64,000 bases of DNA from PALSA-612 sp963791225 (lineage in GTDB: Bacteria > Actinomycetota > Thermoleophilia > Gaiellales > Gaiellaceae). Where the stretch lies: positions 248,001 to 312,000 of the forward strand of contig CAWBRV010000007.1 of assembly GCA_963791225.1 (NCBI GenBank), read 5' to 3'. The notes below the pieces were generated by a model. It did not search any database. It saw only the letters and a program-made list of their open reading frames with translations, and was not told the DNA's origin. Within the stretch, counting starts at the first letter, position 1. Every line of letters begins with the position of its first letter. Shown in pieces: positions 1 through 8,543 of this stretch. The position numbers and the translations under genes are program-made.

Positions 1-5
1 TGAGC

Positions 6-1349
6 ATGCCCGAGACGCGATATGCGAAGAGCGACGGTGTCAACGTCGCCTATCAGGTCGTCGGCGAGGGGCCGTTCGACCTCGTTCTCGCTCCGGGCTC
101 CGTGTCGCACGTGGAGGTTGGCTGGAACGTTCCAAGCCACGCCCGACTCCTGCGCGGTCTGGCCGAGTTCTCGCGCCTCATCATCTTCGACAAGCGAGGC
201 ACCGGCATGTCGGATCGGCTGTCGGAGTCCATGACGTTCGAACAGCGCATGGACGACATCAGGGCCGTGATGGACGCGGCGGGATCGGAGCGGGCGGCTC
301 TGATCGGAGCATCCGAAGGCGCGCCGATGGCGGTCCTCTTCGCCGCGACCTATCCCGAACGCGCCACCGCGCTCGTCCTCTACGGAGGGCTCGCCAAAGG
401 CGTTCGGACGCCCGACTACCCGCTGGGCTCGTCGGTCGAGGATCACGAGCGCGAGATCCAGGAGGACGAGGCCAACTGGGGAAAGCCCGGCTGGCTCGAG
501 GCGCTCGCCCGGGACGCGCTCGTCGAGGCCGACCAGGATGAGGCCCGGGCCTGGGCGGACGTCTTCAGGTACTCGGCGAGCCCGGGCGCGGCCGCGGAGC
601 TCGGCAGGTTGAACGCGGCGATAGACGTGCGGCCGGCCTTGCCGACAATCCGGATTCCGACGCTCGTCGTTCACCAGGTCGGCGATCCTTGGGTCGACAT
701 CGATCACGGGCGTTACCTCGCGGAGCACATCGCGGGCGCCCGGCTCTTGGAGCTACCGGGCGCGGCTCACGCGCTTGCATCGACGAACGTCGACGTCTTC
801 CTGCGCGACGCGAGAGCTTTTCTCGAGAGCGCATGGGATGGGGGCTGGACCGAGCCGGAGCCCGACCGGGTGCTCGCGACCGTGCTCTTCACGGACATCG
901 TCGGCTCGACGGCGCGAGCGGCCGAGCTCGGCGATCGGGCATGGCGAATGCTGCTCGAGCAGCACCACGAGAGAGTTCGGAGACAGCTGGTCCAGTACCG
1001 CGGTCGCGAGCACGACACTGCCGGCGACGGCTTCTTCGCGAGCTTCGACGGCCCGGCCCGGGCGATCCGTTGTGCGTGTGCCATACGCGACTCCCTCGGT
1101 GAGCTCGATCTCGATGTGCGCGCCGGGCTTCACACGGGCGAGTGCGAGCTGCTGGAGGGGAAGGTGGCCGGAATCGCCGTTGCGATCGGCGCGCGCGTCG
1201 CCGCTCAGGCCTCGCCGGGCGAGGTTCTGGTGTCCAGCACCGTCAAGGATCTCGTTGCCGGGTCGGGGCTCGAGTTCACGGATCGAGGCTCTGCCGAGCT
1301 CAAGGGGGTGCCCGGCGACTGGCGGCTCTACGCGGTCGCGGGAGCCTGA
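6..1349 (+). CDS. alpha/beta-hydrolase fused to class III nucleotide cyclase
   Basis: Two-domain signalling protein of 447 aa. Residues ~1-275 are an alpha/beta-hydrolase with nucleophile elbow GASEGA (Ser103) and a late His in GAAHALAS. Residues ~285-447 are a class III adenylate/guanylate cyclase domain, starting at VLATVLFTDIVGS. The domain keeps the metal-binding Asp of FTDIVGS, the AGDG Asp and the transition-state Arg in GARVAAQ. The position that is usually Asn in the GxAVNxxAR motif is Ala here (AVAIGAR), so catalytic competence is uncertain. The hydrolase part probably acts as a ligand sensor (inference). The ATG at 6 follows directly on a TGA at 1-3 that may end an upstream gene. 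The 3' end overlaps the convergent VOC gene by 22 nt. Confidence 0.85.
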   Translation: MPETRYAKSDGVNVAYQVVGEGPFDLVLAPGSVSHVEVGWNVPSHARLLRGLAEFSRLIIFDKRGTGMSDRLSESMTFEQRMDDIRAVMDAAGSERAALIGASEGAPMAVLFAATYPERATALVLYGGLAKGVRTPDYPLGSSVEDHEREIQEDEANWGKPGWLEALARDALVEADQDEARAWADVFRYSASPGAAAELGRLNAAIDVRPALPTIRIPTLVVHQVGDPWVDIDHGRYLAEHIAGARLLELPGAAHALASTNVDVFLRDARAFLESAWDGGWTEPEPDRVLATVLFTDIVGSTARAAELGDRAWRMLLEQHHERVRRQLVQYRGREHDTAGDGFFASFDGPARAIRCACAIRDSLGELDLDVRAGLHTGECELLEGKVAGIAVAIGARVAAQASPGEVLVSSTVKDLVAGSGLEFTDRGSAELKGVPGDWRLYAVAGA

Positions 1350-1672
1350 GCCAGCCCGAACGGGCTCCCTTCCGAGTCGCGGCACACCGCCCAGCGCTCG
1401 CCGGGGTGGATCACCTCGCCGCCGAGTTCGACGACCCGCTCGAGCGCCGCAGCCAGGTCGGATACTGCGAAGTAGGGGAGCGAGACACGGTCGCCGGGCC
1501 CAGTGCCGCGGGAGTGGACACCGAGCTCGGTCGCGCCCGAATGCGTCTGCACGCCCGTGCCCTCGCCTTCGCGCCTGGCCTCGAGCTCGACGCCGAGCAG
1601 ACCGTCCCAGAAGCGTCGGGCACGGTCGAGATCGTCCGCGGGAAACTCGACGAGGTCGATCACTTCTCGCAC
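1328..1672 (-). CDS. VOC / glyoxalase-fold protein
   Basis: A 114-aa protein with a single vicinal-oxygen-chelate module. It opens with VIDLVEFPADDLDRARRFWDG, typical of the first beta-alpha unit, and ends with EGSPFGLAQ, which resembles the C-terminal metal-ligand strand of glyoxalase-like proteins. Substrate unknown. The GTG start lies two bases after the stop of the uracil-DNA glycosylase gene, so it is probably the last gene of a methyltransferase-UDG-VOC transcript. Its 3' end overlaps the convergent cyclase gene. Confidence 0.8.
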   Translation of the reverse strand: MREVIDLVEFPADDLDRARRFWDGLLGVELEARREGEGTGVQTHSGATELGVHSRGTGPGDRVSLPYFAVSDLAAALERVVELGGEVIHPGERWAVCRDSEGSPFGLAQAPATA

Positions 1673-1673
1673 A

Positions 1674-2267
1674 CTAGAGCTTCGCCAGCTCGTCGCGGAC
1701 GAGCTCCGTGGCGCGGGCGAGGAGTTCGCGGTTCGCGGGTGCGTTCAGCCAGCCGCTCGCGCCCGACGGGTGCGGGAGCGGGATCGCCGGTACGCCGTCG
1801 AGCTCGCGCCGCGTGCCGATGCAGGCCGTCAGGTTCGTCTCGCCGAGCAGGCCCCGCGCGGCGAGGCCGCCGACCGTGACGACGAGCGCGGGGCGGAGGA
1901 GGCGGAGCTCGTGCTCGCGCCACACCGCGCAGAGCGCGCGCTCCTTCGGCGTCGGCGTCCGGTCGCCGCGACCGGACGCCGCCCGACCCGGGTAGCAACG
2001 CGTGACGGCGGCGCAGTAGAAGGTCTCGTAGAACGCGTCCTCGTCGAGCCCGAGCCAGCCCCGGAGCGTCTTGCCGGCGCGCCCGCGCCAGGGTCGGCCC
2101 TCGTCGGCCTCGACGATGCCGGGCGCCTGGCCGAAGAGGTACGCGCGCTGCCCCGCCCGGCCCTGGACGACCGGCGCCGACTCGAGGTGGAAGCCGGCCT
2201 CCGCGCACGCGCGGCAGCGGCGGTTGTCACGCTGGAGCGAGGCGAGCGAGCGGTAGCGCGCCGTCAC
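1674..2267 (-). CDS. uracil-DNA glycosylase, family 4-like (Fe-S)
   Basis: About 197 aa, starting at the GTG (VTARYRSLASLQ) that overlaps the stop of the upstream methyltransferase by 4 nt. An open frame continues further upstream but is Arg-rich and not credible. Motif 1 is GQAPGIVEADEGRPWRGRAG and motif 2 is PHPSGA near the C terminus, as in the UDG superfamily. Four cysteines (RRCRAC, VTRCYPG, ERALCAV) match the spacing of the 4Fe-4S ligands of family 4 enzymes. The predicted role is excision of uracil from DNA. Confidence 0.82.
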   Translation of the reverse strand: MTARYRSLASLQRDNRRCRACAEAGFHLESAPVVQGRAGQRAYLFGQAPGIVEADEGRPWRGRAGKTLRGWLGLDEDAFYETFYCAAVTRCYPGRAASGRGDRTPTPKERALCAVWREHELRLLRPALVVTVGGLAARGLLGETNLTACIGTRRELDGVPAIPLPHPSGASGWLNAPANRELLARATELVRDELAKL

Positions 2268-2851
2268 GAGCGGACGGCGACGAACCAGATGCCCGCGAAC
2301 AGCACCTCGCCGCCGCCGAGCTCGTCGACGAGCTGCTCGGGGAGGAAGAACCGCTTGAACACCGGCCACGTCGTGCCGTCGCTGACCGCCCGCTGCTGCC
2401 ATTCGTCCGGCTCGTGATCAGGTCTTCGGGCTGCGTCCGCGACGACGAGCTCGCGCGCGACGCGGCGGGTCTCGGCCAGGAACGCCACCCGGTCCGACGG
2501 CTCGAGGTGGCCGTAGAAGTGGCCCGTGAACACGCGCTCGAAGGATTGGTCTGGAAACGGCAGTGCGTAGGCGTCCCCCGTGACGTAGCTCGCGTTTGGT
2601 GCCTGCTCTCGCGCGATCTCGAGCATCGCGCTGCTCTGGTCGATGGCGACGATCTCGCCGGGAAGATGTCGCGTCAGGAAACCGGTTCCGCAGGCGACGT
2701 CGAGCGTCCGTGCGGGCGTGAGATCGCGAAGCGTCGCCTCGAGGCGCTCCCGTTCCGCGAGGAAGCTCGCACGCTGGTCCGGGTCGGCGTACGGCTTGCC
2801 CGCGTACCAGTCGTCGTATTCGGGCGCGCGCCGGTGGTAGTACTCGCGCAA
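2264..2851 (-). CDS. class I SAM-dependent methyltransferase
   Basis: A 195-aa Rossmann methyltransferase. Motif I is LDVACGTGFLTRHLP and the acidic residue at the end of beta2 is in IVAIDQSS. The post-I region YVTGDAYALPFPDQSFERVF is typical of UbiE/type-11 methyltransferases. The start is a TTG (LREYYHRRAPEYDDW), chosen because the N-terminal YYxxRAxEYDxWY motif is standard for the family. It is divergent from ftcD and shares a symmetric -10 region with it. Substrate unknown. Confidence 0.8.
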   Translation of the reverse strand: MREYYHRRAPEYDDWYAGKPYADPDQRASFLAERERLEATLRDLTPARTLDVACGTGFLTRHLPGEIVAIDQSSAMLEIAREQAPNASYVTGDAYALPFPDQSFERVFTGHFYGHLEPSDRVAFLAETRRVARELVVADAARRPDHEPDEWQQRAVSDGTTWPVFKRFFLPEQLVDELGGGEVLFAGIWFVAVRS

Positions 2852-2859
2852 GGCGGACC

Positions 2860-2866
2860 TAGACTA
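2860..2866. promoter_or_regulatory. overlapping bidirectional -10 (TAGACTA)
   Basis: TAGACT on the plus strand begins 12 bp before the GTG of ftcD, the spacing of a leaderless promoter. The same bases read TAGTCT on the minus strand and face the TTG start at 2851. One seven-base core can therefore serve both divergent genes. Confidence 0.55.
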
Positions 2867-2871
2867 CGCGC

Positions 2872-3757
2872 GTGGCCTTTCCGCTCGAAGCCGTGCCGAA
2901 CTTCTCCGAAGGCCGGGACCGGGCGACGATCGAGGCGATCGGGCTCGCGCTCTCCAGGTACGCGCGGCTGCTCGACGTCCACGTCGACCCCGACCACAAC
3001 CGGTCGGTGTTCACGCTCGCCGGGCAGGAGGACGACGTCGTCGAGGCGCTGCTGGCGGGCATCGCCTGCGCGCGCGAGCGGATCGACCTGCGGGCTCACG
3101 CGGGCGCGCATCCGCGGATCGGGGTCGCGGACATCGTCCCGGTCGTCGGCGTACGGCCGAAGGACATGGACCGGGCCCGGGCAGCGGCGCTGACACTTGC
3201 GCGGCGCGTCGGCGAGGATCTCGAGACTGCCCGTCTTCCTGTACGGCGAGCTCGGCGCGGCCCGAGGCCCGGCGTTCTTCCGCACGGGCGGAACTGCCGA
3301 GCTGCAGCGACGTCTGGACGGCGGCGAGTTGACGCCGGACCGGGGGCCGGCCCGGCTCGACCCGACCGCGGGCGCAGTCCTCGTCGGGGCGCGCCGGCCG
3401 CTCGTCGCGTTCAACGTGAACCTCCGGACCGACGACCTCGACGTGGCACGGGCGATCGCGGCGATCGTGCGGGAGAAGGGCGGAGGGTTTCCCGGCGTCC
3501 GCGCGCTCGGGTTCGCGCTGCCGAGCCGCGGCCTCGTGCAGGTGAGCATGAACATCGAGGATCCCGAGCGCGTCGCGCTGAATGAGATCGTCGCGCGTGT
3601 GCGGGCGGAGGCGGCCGCGCGCGGTGTCGAGACAGCGGGCTCGGAGCTGGTTGGACTCCTGCCGGCCGGCGCGGCGGCCGGGGCGGCCCGCGAAAGCCTC
3701 GGTCTGGACGACCTCGACGAGACGCGTCTCCTCGAGGTGCGCCTGCTCGACGCCTGA
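2872..3757 (+). CDS. ftcD: glutamate formimidoyltransferase (frameshifted)
   Basis: FtcD-type formiminotransferase domain (EC 2.1.2.5), which moves the formimino group of N-formimino-glutamate to tetrahydrofolate, the last step of histidine degradation. The N-terminal part reads AFPLEAVPNFSEGRD and carries the HAGAHPRIGVADIVP motif. The frame is lost near 3226 and resumes as LPVFLYGELGAARGP; removing one base from GAGACTGCCC restores a continuous protein of about 294 aa. Only the formiminotransferase part is present, with no cyclodeaminase domain. The start is a GTG preceded at leaderless spacing by TAGACT. It lies upstream of hutH, consistent with the hut pathway. The shift is probably a sequence error. 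Confidence 0.85.
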
Positions 3758-3760
3758 CAA

Positions 3761-3875
3761 TCGTCACGAAACCGGCACACCCCTGCGCTCTTTCGCCCGG
3801 CACCATCGAGGTGGTTCCCCGGGTGGGCGGGGGTTAGGGATGGGACCAGAACTGCCCGTGCCCGAGCAGCGTTCC
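3761..3875 (+). repeat. intergenic GTGGG element, copy A
   Basis: TCGTCAC at 3761-3767, an 8-bp gap, CACACC at 3776-3781, 19 bp, CACCAT at 3801-3806, then a G-rich tract with GGGTGGGCGGGGG and a possible TGGTTCCC/GGGACCA stem. This is the most diverged of seven copies. It lies between ftcD and the separate hutH -10. Confidence 0.55.
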
Positions 3876-3907
3876 CTCGTGGCGCCTGCCTGAGCCGCGG
3901 ACACGAC

Positions 3908-3913
3908 TAGACT
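3908..3913 (+). promoter_or_regulatory. -10 box of hutH (TAGACT)
   Basis: TAGACT starts 14 bp before the GTG of hutH with no ribosome-binding site between, so initiation is probably leaderless or nearly so. Confidence 0.55.
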
Positions 3914-3921
3914 CGGACGCC

Positions 3922-5457
3922 GTGACCCCGCGCGAGCTGACAGGTGAGGACCTGTCGATCGAGGACGTATGGGCCGTCGCGGTCGAGAGTGACGAGGCCG
4001 GGCTCGCGGATTCGGCCCGCGAGCGGATGCGCGCCGCACGGAAGCTCGTCGACCGGGCCGCACACGGCGCGAGCGAGCACACCTACGGGATCAACACCGG
4101 CTTCGGCCGCTTCGTCTCGGAGGCGATCCCGGAGGAGCTGACCCGCGAACTCCAGCTCCGCCTGCTCCGCAGCCACGCTTGTGGCGTCGGCGAACCGTAC
4201 CCGGACGAGATCGTGCGTGCAGCCATGCTTCTGCGGGCGAACGCGCTCGCGAAGGGCTACTCCGGCGCGCGCGTCGAGACGGTCGAGTTGCTGCTCGCGT
4301 GCCTGAACGGCGGGCTCGTCCCGCACGTGCCGAGCCGCGGCTCGGTCGGGGCGAGCGGTGACCTCGCGCCGCTCGCGCACCTGGCGCTGCCGCTCGTCGG
4401 CGAAGGAGAGTGCTGGGTCGACGGAGAGCGGCTCGGCGGTCGTGAGGCGCTCGCCCGGGTCGGCCTCGAGCCGATCGAGCTCGAGGCGAAGGAGGGGCTC
4501 TCGCTGGTCAACGGCACGCAGTTCATGGCTGCGTTCGGCGCACTCGGGCTCGCCCGGGCACGCCGACTGGCCGACGCAGCCGACATCGCCTGCGCGCTCT
4601 CGCTCGAGGCGCTGCAGGGCTCGCGCACGAGCTTCCTCCCACAGGTGCACGCGCTCCGCCCGTTGCGCGGCCAGCAAGCGTCGGCGGCGAACGTCCTCCG
4701 CCTCCTCGACGGCTCCGCGATCATCGAGGCGCATCGCTGGTGCAGCAAGGTGCAGGACGCCTACTCGTTGCGCTGCGCGCCGCAGGTCCACGGCGCCGTG
4801 CGCGACCTTCTCGACTACGTCGACTACACCGTCTCGACGGAGCTGAACTCGGCCACCGACAACCCGCTCGTGCTCGTCGACGACGACATGCTCGTCTCGA
4901 ACGGCAACTTCCACGGCCAACCGCTCGCATTCGCTCTCGACGCGCTGGCGATGGGGGTTGCGGAGCTCGCGAGCATCGCCGAGCGCCGTGTCGAGCGGCT
5001 CGTCAACCCGAATCTGTCCGACGGTTTGCCGGCCTTCCTTACCGCCGACGGAGGCCTCAACTCGGGGTTCATGATTCCCCAGTATGTGGCCGCCTCGCTC
5101 GTCAGCGAGAACAAGGTGCTTGCCCACCCGGCGAGCGTCGATTCGATCCCGACCAGCGCCGGTCAGGAGGATCACGTGTCGATGGGCAACACGTCCGGTC
5201 TGAAGGCGTGGCAGGTCCTCGCGAACTCGGAGCGTGCGCTCGCGATCGAGCTGCTCGCCGGGGCGCAGGCCGTCGAGTTCCTCGCGCCGCTCGAGCCGGG
5301 GCCGGGCGTCGCGGCCGCCAGGTCGTTCGTCCGCACACTGTCGCCGCGCCTTCTCGAGGATCGCTCGTTGTCCCGGGAGATCGAGCTGGTGGCGTCCGCG
5401 ATTCGCGACGGCTCGCTCGTCGGGGCGGTCGAGGCCGAGATCGGGGCGCTGCGATGA
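3922..5457 (+). CDS. hutH: histidine ammonia-lyase
   Basis: A 511-aa enzyme that deaminates L-histidine to urocanate (EC 4.3.1.3). The Ala144-Ser145-Gly146 triad in GSVGASGDLAPLAH forms the MIO electrophile. Other family marks are YGINTGFG near residue 55, QDAYSLRCAPQVHG, and NPLVLVDDDMLVSNGNFHGQP. Length matches bacterial HutH. It is the first gene of a tightly coupled set: its stop overlaps the start of a small membrane protein (ATGA), which in turn overlaps hutU. Confidence 0.97.
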   Translation: MTPRELTGEDLSIEDVWAVAVESDEAGLADSARERMRAARKLVDRAAHGASEHTYGINTGFGRFVSEAIPEELTRELQLRLLRSHACGVGEPYPDEIVRAAMLLRANALAKGYSGARVETVELLLACLNGGLVPHVPSRGSVGASGDLAPLAHLALPLVGEGECWVDGERLGGREALARVGLEPIELEAKEGLSLVNGTQFMAAFGALGLARARRLADAADIACALSLEALQGSRTSFLPQVHALRPLRGQQASAANVLRLLDGSAIIEAHRWCSKVQDAYSLRCAPQVHGAVRDLLDYVDYTVSTELNSATDNPLVLVDDDMLVSNGNFHGQPLAFALDALAMGVAELASIAERRVERLVNPNLSDGLPAFLTADGGLNSGFMIPQYVAASLVSENKVLAHPASVDSIPTSAGQEDHVSMGNTSGLKAWQVLANSERALAIELLAGAQAVEFLAPLEPGPGVAAARSFVRTLSPRLLEDRSLSREIELVASAIRDGSLVGAVEAEIGALR

Positions 5458-5684
5458 AGGCGCCGCTCGCGCCGAAATGGAAGCGACGGGTGCCGGAGCA
5501 CCCGTACCGCGACACGATCGTCCTCTACGGTTCGATGGCGCTGATCGTGCTCGTGATCGCGGCCGCGACGGGCCGCTACTGGGCCATGGTCTTCGTCGGC
5601 GTAGCGTTCGTCGGCGCCACGATCTACAGCTGCTGGTACTGGCGCGACCGGCTGCGCGAGCAGAAAGAGGAGGAGGGGGCATGA
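5454..5684 (+). CDS. small two-TM membrane protein in the hut operon
   Basis: A 76-aa protein, MKAPLAPKWKRRVPEHPYRD..., with two hydrophobic segments (residues ~23-40 and ~43-62) and a charged tail REQKEEEGA. It overlaps hutH by 4 nt and hutU by 4 nt (ATGA at both ends), so it is translationally coupled to both. No family is recognised. Its position suggests an accessory role in the hut operon, but nothing in the sequence defines one. Confidence 0.75.
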   Translation: MKAPLAPKWKRRVPEHPYRDTIVLYGSMALIVLVIAAATGRYWAMVFVGVAFVGATIYSCWYWRDRLREQKEEEGA

Positions 5685-7387
5685 CCGTGGCGGCCTCGCG
5701 CGACGCGCTCGTCGAGTCGCTCTGCGGCGACCTGTCGGCGATCCGCGCGCCGCGCGGCACGGAGCTGAACGCCCGCTCCTGGCAGACGGAGGCGCCGCTT
5801 CGCATGCTGCTCAACAACCTCGACCGCGAAGTCGCCGAGAGGCCGGAGGAGCTCGTCGTCTACGGCGGCTCGGGCAAAGCGGCGCGAAACCACGAATGCC
5901 TGCGCGCGCTCGTCCGCTCGCTGCTCGACCTCGGTGCCGACGAGACGCTGCTCGTCCAGAGCGGCAAGCCGGTCGGCGTCTTCCGGACGCATCCGGGCGC
6001 GCCGCGCGTGCTGATCGCGAACGCGATGCTCGTGCCGCGCTGGGCGACGTGGGACGAGTTCCGCCGCCTGGAGGCGCTCGGGCTGACGATGTTCGGTCAG
6101 ATGACGGCGGGCAGCTGGATCTACATCGGCACCCAGGGGATCCTGCAGGGCACCTACCAGACGTTCGCCGCCGCGGCCGAGAAGCACTTCGGCGCCGGCG
6201 ACCTCGCCGGCCGGACGGTGCTGACCGCGGGCCTCGGTGGGATGGGCGGGGCGCAGCCGCTCGCAGCGGCCATGCTCGACGCGGCCATCCTCTGCGTCGA
6301 GGTCGACCCAGCGCGCCTGGAGCGGCGGCTCGAGACGCGCTACCTCGACGAGGCGACCGAGTCACTCGACGAGGCGCTCGCGCGCGTGCGCGCCGCGGCG
6401 GCGGCCGGGCACGGCCTCTCGGTCGGGCTGCTCGGCAACGCCGCGGACGTCGTCCCCGAGCTGGCACGCCGCGGCGAGCACTTCGACCTCGTCACCGACC
6501 AGACGGCGGCCCACGATCCTCTCACCGGGTACATCCCGCAGGGCCTGTCCGTCGAGGAAGCCGCCCGCCTGCGGGAGGCCGATCCGGACGAGTACATGCG
6601 GCGCGCCGGCGAGTCGATCGCCGTCCACGTGCGCGGGATGCTCGACCACCTGCGCGTGGGCAGCCACGTCTTCGACTACGGGAACAACCTGCGCGGCGAG
6701 GCCCAGGCGGCGGGCGTGGAGGACGCGTTCGCCTATCCGGGGTTCGTGCCCGCCTACATCCGGCCGCTCTTCTGCCGTGGCAACGGGCCGTTCCGGTGGG
6801 CAGTCCTGTCGGGCGATCCCGAGGACATCGCGACGATCGACGACGAGCTGCGGGGCCTGTTCCCGGACGACGCCATCCTCCAGCGCTGGCTCGGACTCGC
6901 ACCTGAGCGCGTCGCCTTCCAGGGTCTGCCGGCGAGGATCTGCTGGCTCGGCTACGGAGACCGTGCCCGCGCCGGCCTCGCGATCAACGAGCTGGTCCGC
7001 TCCGGGCGCGTCCGCGCGCCGGTCGTGATCGGCCGCGACCATCTCGACTCCGGCTCGGTCGCCTCGCCCTACCGCGAGACCGAGTCGATGCGTGACGGTT
7101 CGGATGCGATCGCCGACTGGCCGATCCTGAACGCCTTGCTCAACACGGCAGCGGGCGCGACCTGGGTCAGCGTCCACCACGGCGGCGGTGTCGGGATCGG
7201 CAACTCGATCCACGCGGGGATGGTGGTCGTCGCGGACGGGACCGACGACGCGGCGGAGCGCCTCGAGCGGGTGTTGACGACGGACCCCGGCACTGGCATC
7301 CTCCGGCACGCCGACGCCGGCTACGAGGACGCGCTCGACGCCGCCCGTGAGCACGGCCTGCCGCTTCCGGGTCCGCAGAACCCGTAG
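5681..7387 (+). CDS. hutU: urocanate hydratase
   Basis: A 568-aa urocanase (EC 4.2.1.49) that converts urocanate to imidazolone propionate with tightly bound NAD+. The ATG at 5681 overlaps the preceding stop. The NAD-binding region is TAGLGGMGGAQPLAAAM, and the catalytic-cysteine motif YIRPLFCRGNGPFRW places Cys near residue 365. The C-terminal region SVHHGGGVGIGNSIHAGMV is also characteristic. Together with hutH, hutI and ftcD it completes the degradation of histidine to glutamate. Confidence 0.97.
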   Translation: MTVAASRDALVESLCGDLSAIRAPRGTELNARSWQTEAPLRMLLNNLDREVAERPEELVVYGGSGKAARNHECLRALVRSLLDLGADETLLVQSGKPVGVFRTHPGAPRVLIANAMLVPRWATWDEFRRLEALGLTMFGQMTAGSWIYIGTQGILQGTYQTFAAAAEKHFGAGDLAGRTVLTAGLGGMGGAQPLAAAMLDAAILCVEVDPARLERRLETRYLDEATESLDEALARVRAAAAAGHGLSVGLLGNAADVVPELARRGEHFDLVTDQTAAHDPLTGYIPQGLSVEEAARLREADPDEYMRRAGESIAVHVRGMLDHLRVGSHVFDYGNNLRGEAQAAGVEDAFAYPGFVPAYIRPLFCRGNGPFRWAVLSGDPEDIATIDDELRGLFPDDAILQRWLGLAPERVAFQGLPARICWLGYGDRARAGLAINELVRSGRVRAPVVIGRDHLDSGSVASPYRETESMRDGSDAIADWPILNALLNTAAGATWVSVHHGGGVGIGNSIHAGMVVVADGTDDAAERLERVLTTDPGTGILRHADAGYEDALDAAREHGLPLPGPQNP

Positions 7388-7401
7388 CCGACGCGTCTGA
7401 A

Positions 7402-7526
7402 TCGTCACTGAAGATTCACGGTCCAGGCTCACCTGGGCGCGGCATTCCTCGATACGCTCGCAGTGGGTGGCGGGTGGACGGCTCCCCTCCCTAGGGAGAG
7501 GGTGGGTGTGTCCAGCCGCCGGTCCC
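7402..7526 (+). repeat. intergenic GTGGG element, copy B
   Basis: TCGTCAC at 7402-7408, a 19-bp gap, CTCACC at 7428-7433, 19 bp, TACGCT at 7453-7458, then GTGGGTGGCGGG from 7463. The G-rich start pairs with a downstream GTCCAGCCGCC segment. It encloses the perfect 12-bp palindrome CTCCCTAGGGAG at 7487-7498, so a strong hairpin would form in any transcript. Confidence 0.7.
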
Positions 7527-7552
7527 GACGCGAGCGAACGAGGAGGGGCGAG

Positions 7553-8113
7553 ATGGTCGAGGAAGCCAAGCTGGTCGAAACCGAGAGCGGGCTCGAGGCG
7601 CAGGGTCAGGGCTGGTTCGTCGTCAACGCACGCGAAGCTGCGTGGTGGAGCCACCGTGACGTCTTCGGATACGGCTGCCCCTTCGGGAGCCGCGACGTCG
7701 AGCTCTTTCCCGAGCTCGGCATCACGCTGCGCGTGCTGCAGCCGGGCGAGGCGAACTGCCGCTACCACGCGGAGTCGCAGCAGGAGGACTTCCTCGTCCT
7801 CTCCGGCGAGTGCCTGGCGCTGATCGAGGGCGAGGAGCGGCAGCTGAAGGCCTGGGACTTCGTGCACTGTCCTGGCGGGGCGAAGCATGTCTTCGTCGGC
7901 GCCGGCGAGGGGCCGTGCGTGATCCTGATGACGGGTGCCCGCCGCGAGGAGGGCGACATCGTCTACCCGGTCTCGGAGCTCGCACTCCGGCACGGAGCGG
8001 GCGTCGAGACGGAGGCACACGACCCCGCGGATGCCTACGCCGACCTGCCCCCGCCGCGGCACGCGCCGCTGCCGGAGCAGGGGCTCCCCTGGCAGCAGCC
8101 GTCTACGGCCTGA
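7553..8113 (+). CDS. cupin-domain protein
   Basis: A 186-aa single-domain cupin. The beta-barrel motifs are LQPGEANCRYHAESQQEDFLVLSGE (cupin motif 1) and CPGGAKHVFVGAGEGP (motif 2), so a metal site is plausible. The ATG at 7553 is chosen because AGGAGGGG lies just upstream, one of the clear Shine-Dalgarno sequences in this window. It follows hutU. Its N-terminal EEAKLVETESGLE and C-terminal LPEQGLPWQ segments recur fused together in the 29-residue ORF directly before hutI. Function unknown. Confidence 0.85.
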   Translation: MVEEAKLVETESGLEAQGQGWFVVNAREAAWWSHRDVFGYGCPFGSRDVELFPELGITLRVLQPGEANCRYHAESQQEDFLVLSGECLALIEGEERQLKAWDFVHCPGGAKHVFVGAGEGPCVILMTGARREEGDIVYPVSELALRHGAGVETEAHDPADAYADLPPPRHAPLPEQGLPWQQPSTA

Positions 8114-8543
8114 CGACGACCGTCAGGGCCAGCGTGTTCGTCGCGCCGAGCGTGGTCAGCCCACGCTCCTCCGGCGTCTGGACGTTCGTCGCGGTCAGCC
8201 GGTACAGACCGGCCTTGCGGAAGACGATCGTGCGGCTGCTGCCCGCATAGGTGCGCGGGTCGCCGAGCGCCAGGCGCGGCCCCTTCGTCTGCTTGAAGTC
8301 GAAGTCCATGGGGCAGTCCGACCGGATGATCACCTTGGTGCCGGGCGCGACCACGATCTTCGTCGACGGGCCGAGCGTCTTCACGGCGCCGAGCGTCTTC
8401 GTCGCCATCGACCAGACATGGCAGTGCTCGAACACGTGCGAGATCACGAGCCGAACCGTCGCCGTACCGACGGCTGTGCCGCCGGGTGCCGCGGCGAACA
8501 GGGCGACGGTCACCATCGGGACGAGGAGCCATTTACGTTTCAT
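8103..8543 (-). CDS. secreted beta-rich protein
   Basis: A 146-aa protein with a signal peptide (MKRKWLLVPMVTVALFAAAPGGTA). The mature part contains a His/Cys-rich stretch, HVFEHCHVWSM, and beta-strand-like repeats. It could be cupredoxin-like, but I cannot assign copper ligands with confidence. It overlaps the 3' end of the MmpL gene by 11 nt and the convergent cupin gene by 11 nt. It is probably the last gene of the minus-strand secretion block. Confidence 0.65.
   Translation of the reverse strand: MKRKWLLVPMVTVALFAAAPGGTAVGTATVRLVISHVFEHCHVWSMATKTLGAVKTLGPSTKIVVAPGTKVIIRSDCPMDFDFKQTKGPRLALGDPRTYAGSSRTIVFRKAGLYRLTATNVQTPEERGLTTLGATNTLALTVVVRP

Noticed and set aside
3907..5817. Long minus-strand open frame opposite hutH
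   Set aside because: Shadow of hutH; the plus strand carries the MIO motif and the normal length.
7402..7526. Element B as the actinobacterial 6C RNA or a known riboswitch
   Set aside because: It has no pair of hairpins with C6 loops, and the conserved part is the promoter and G-rich start rather than a ligand-binding core.
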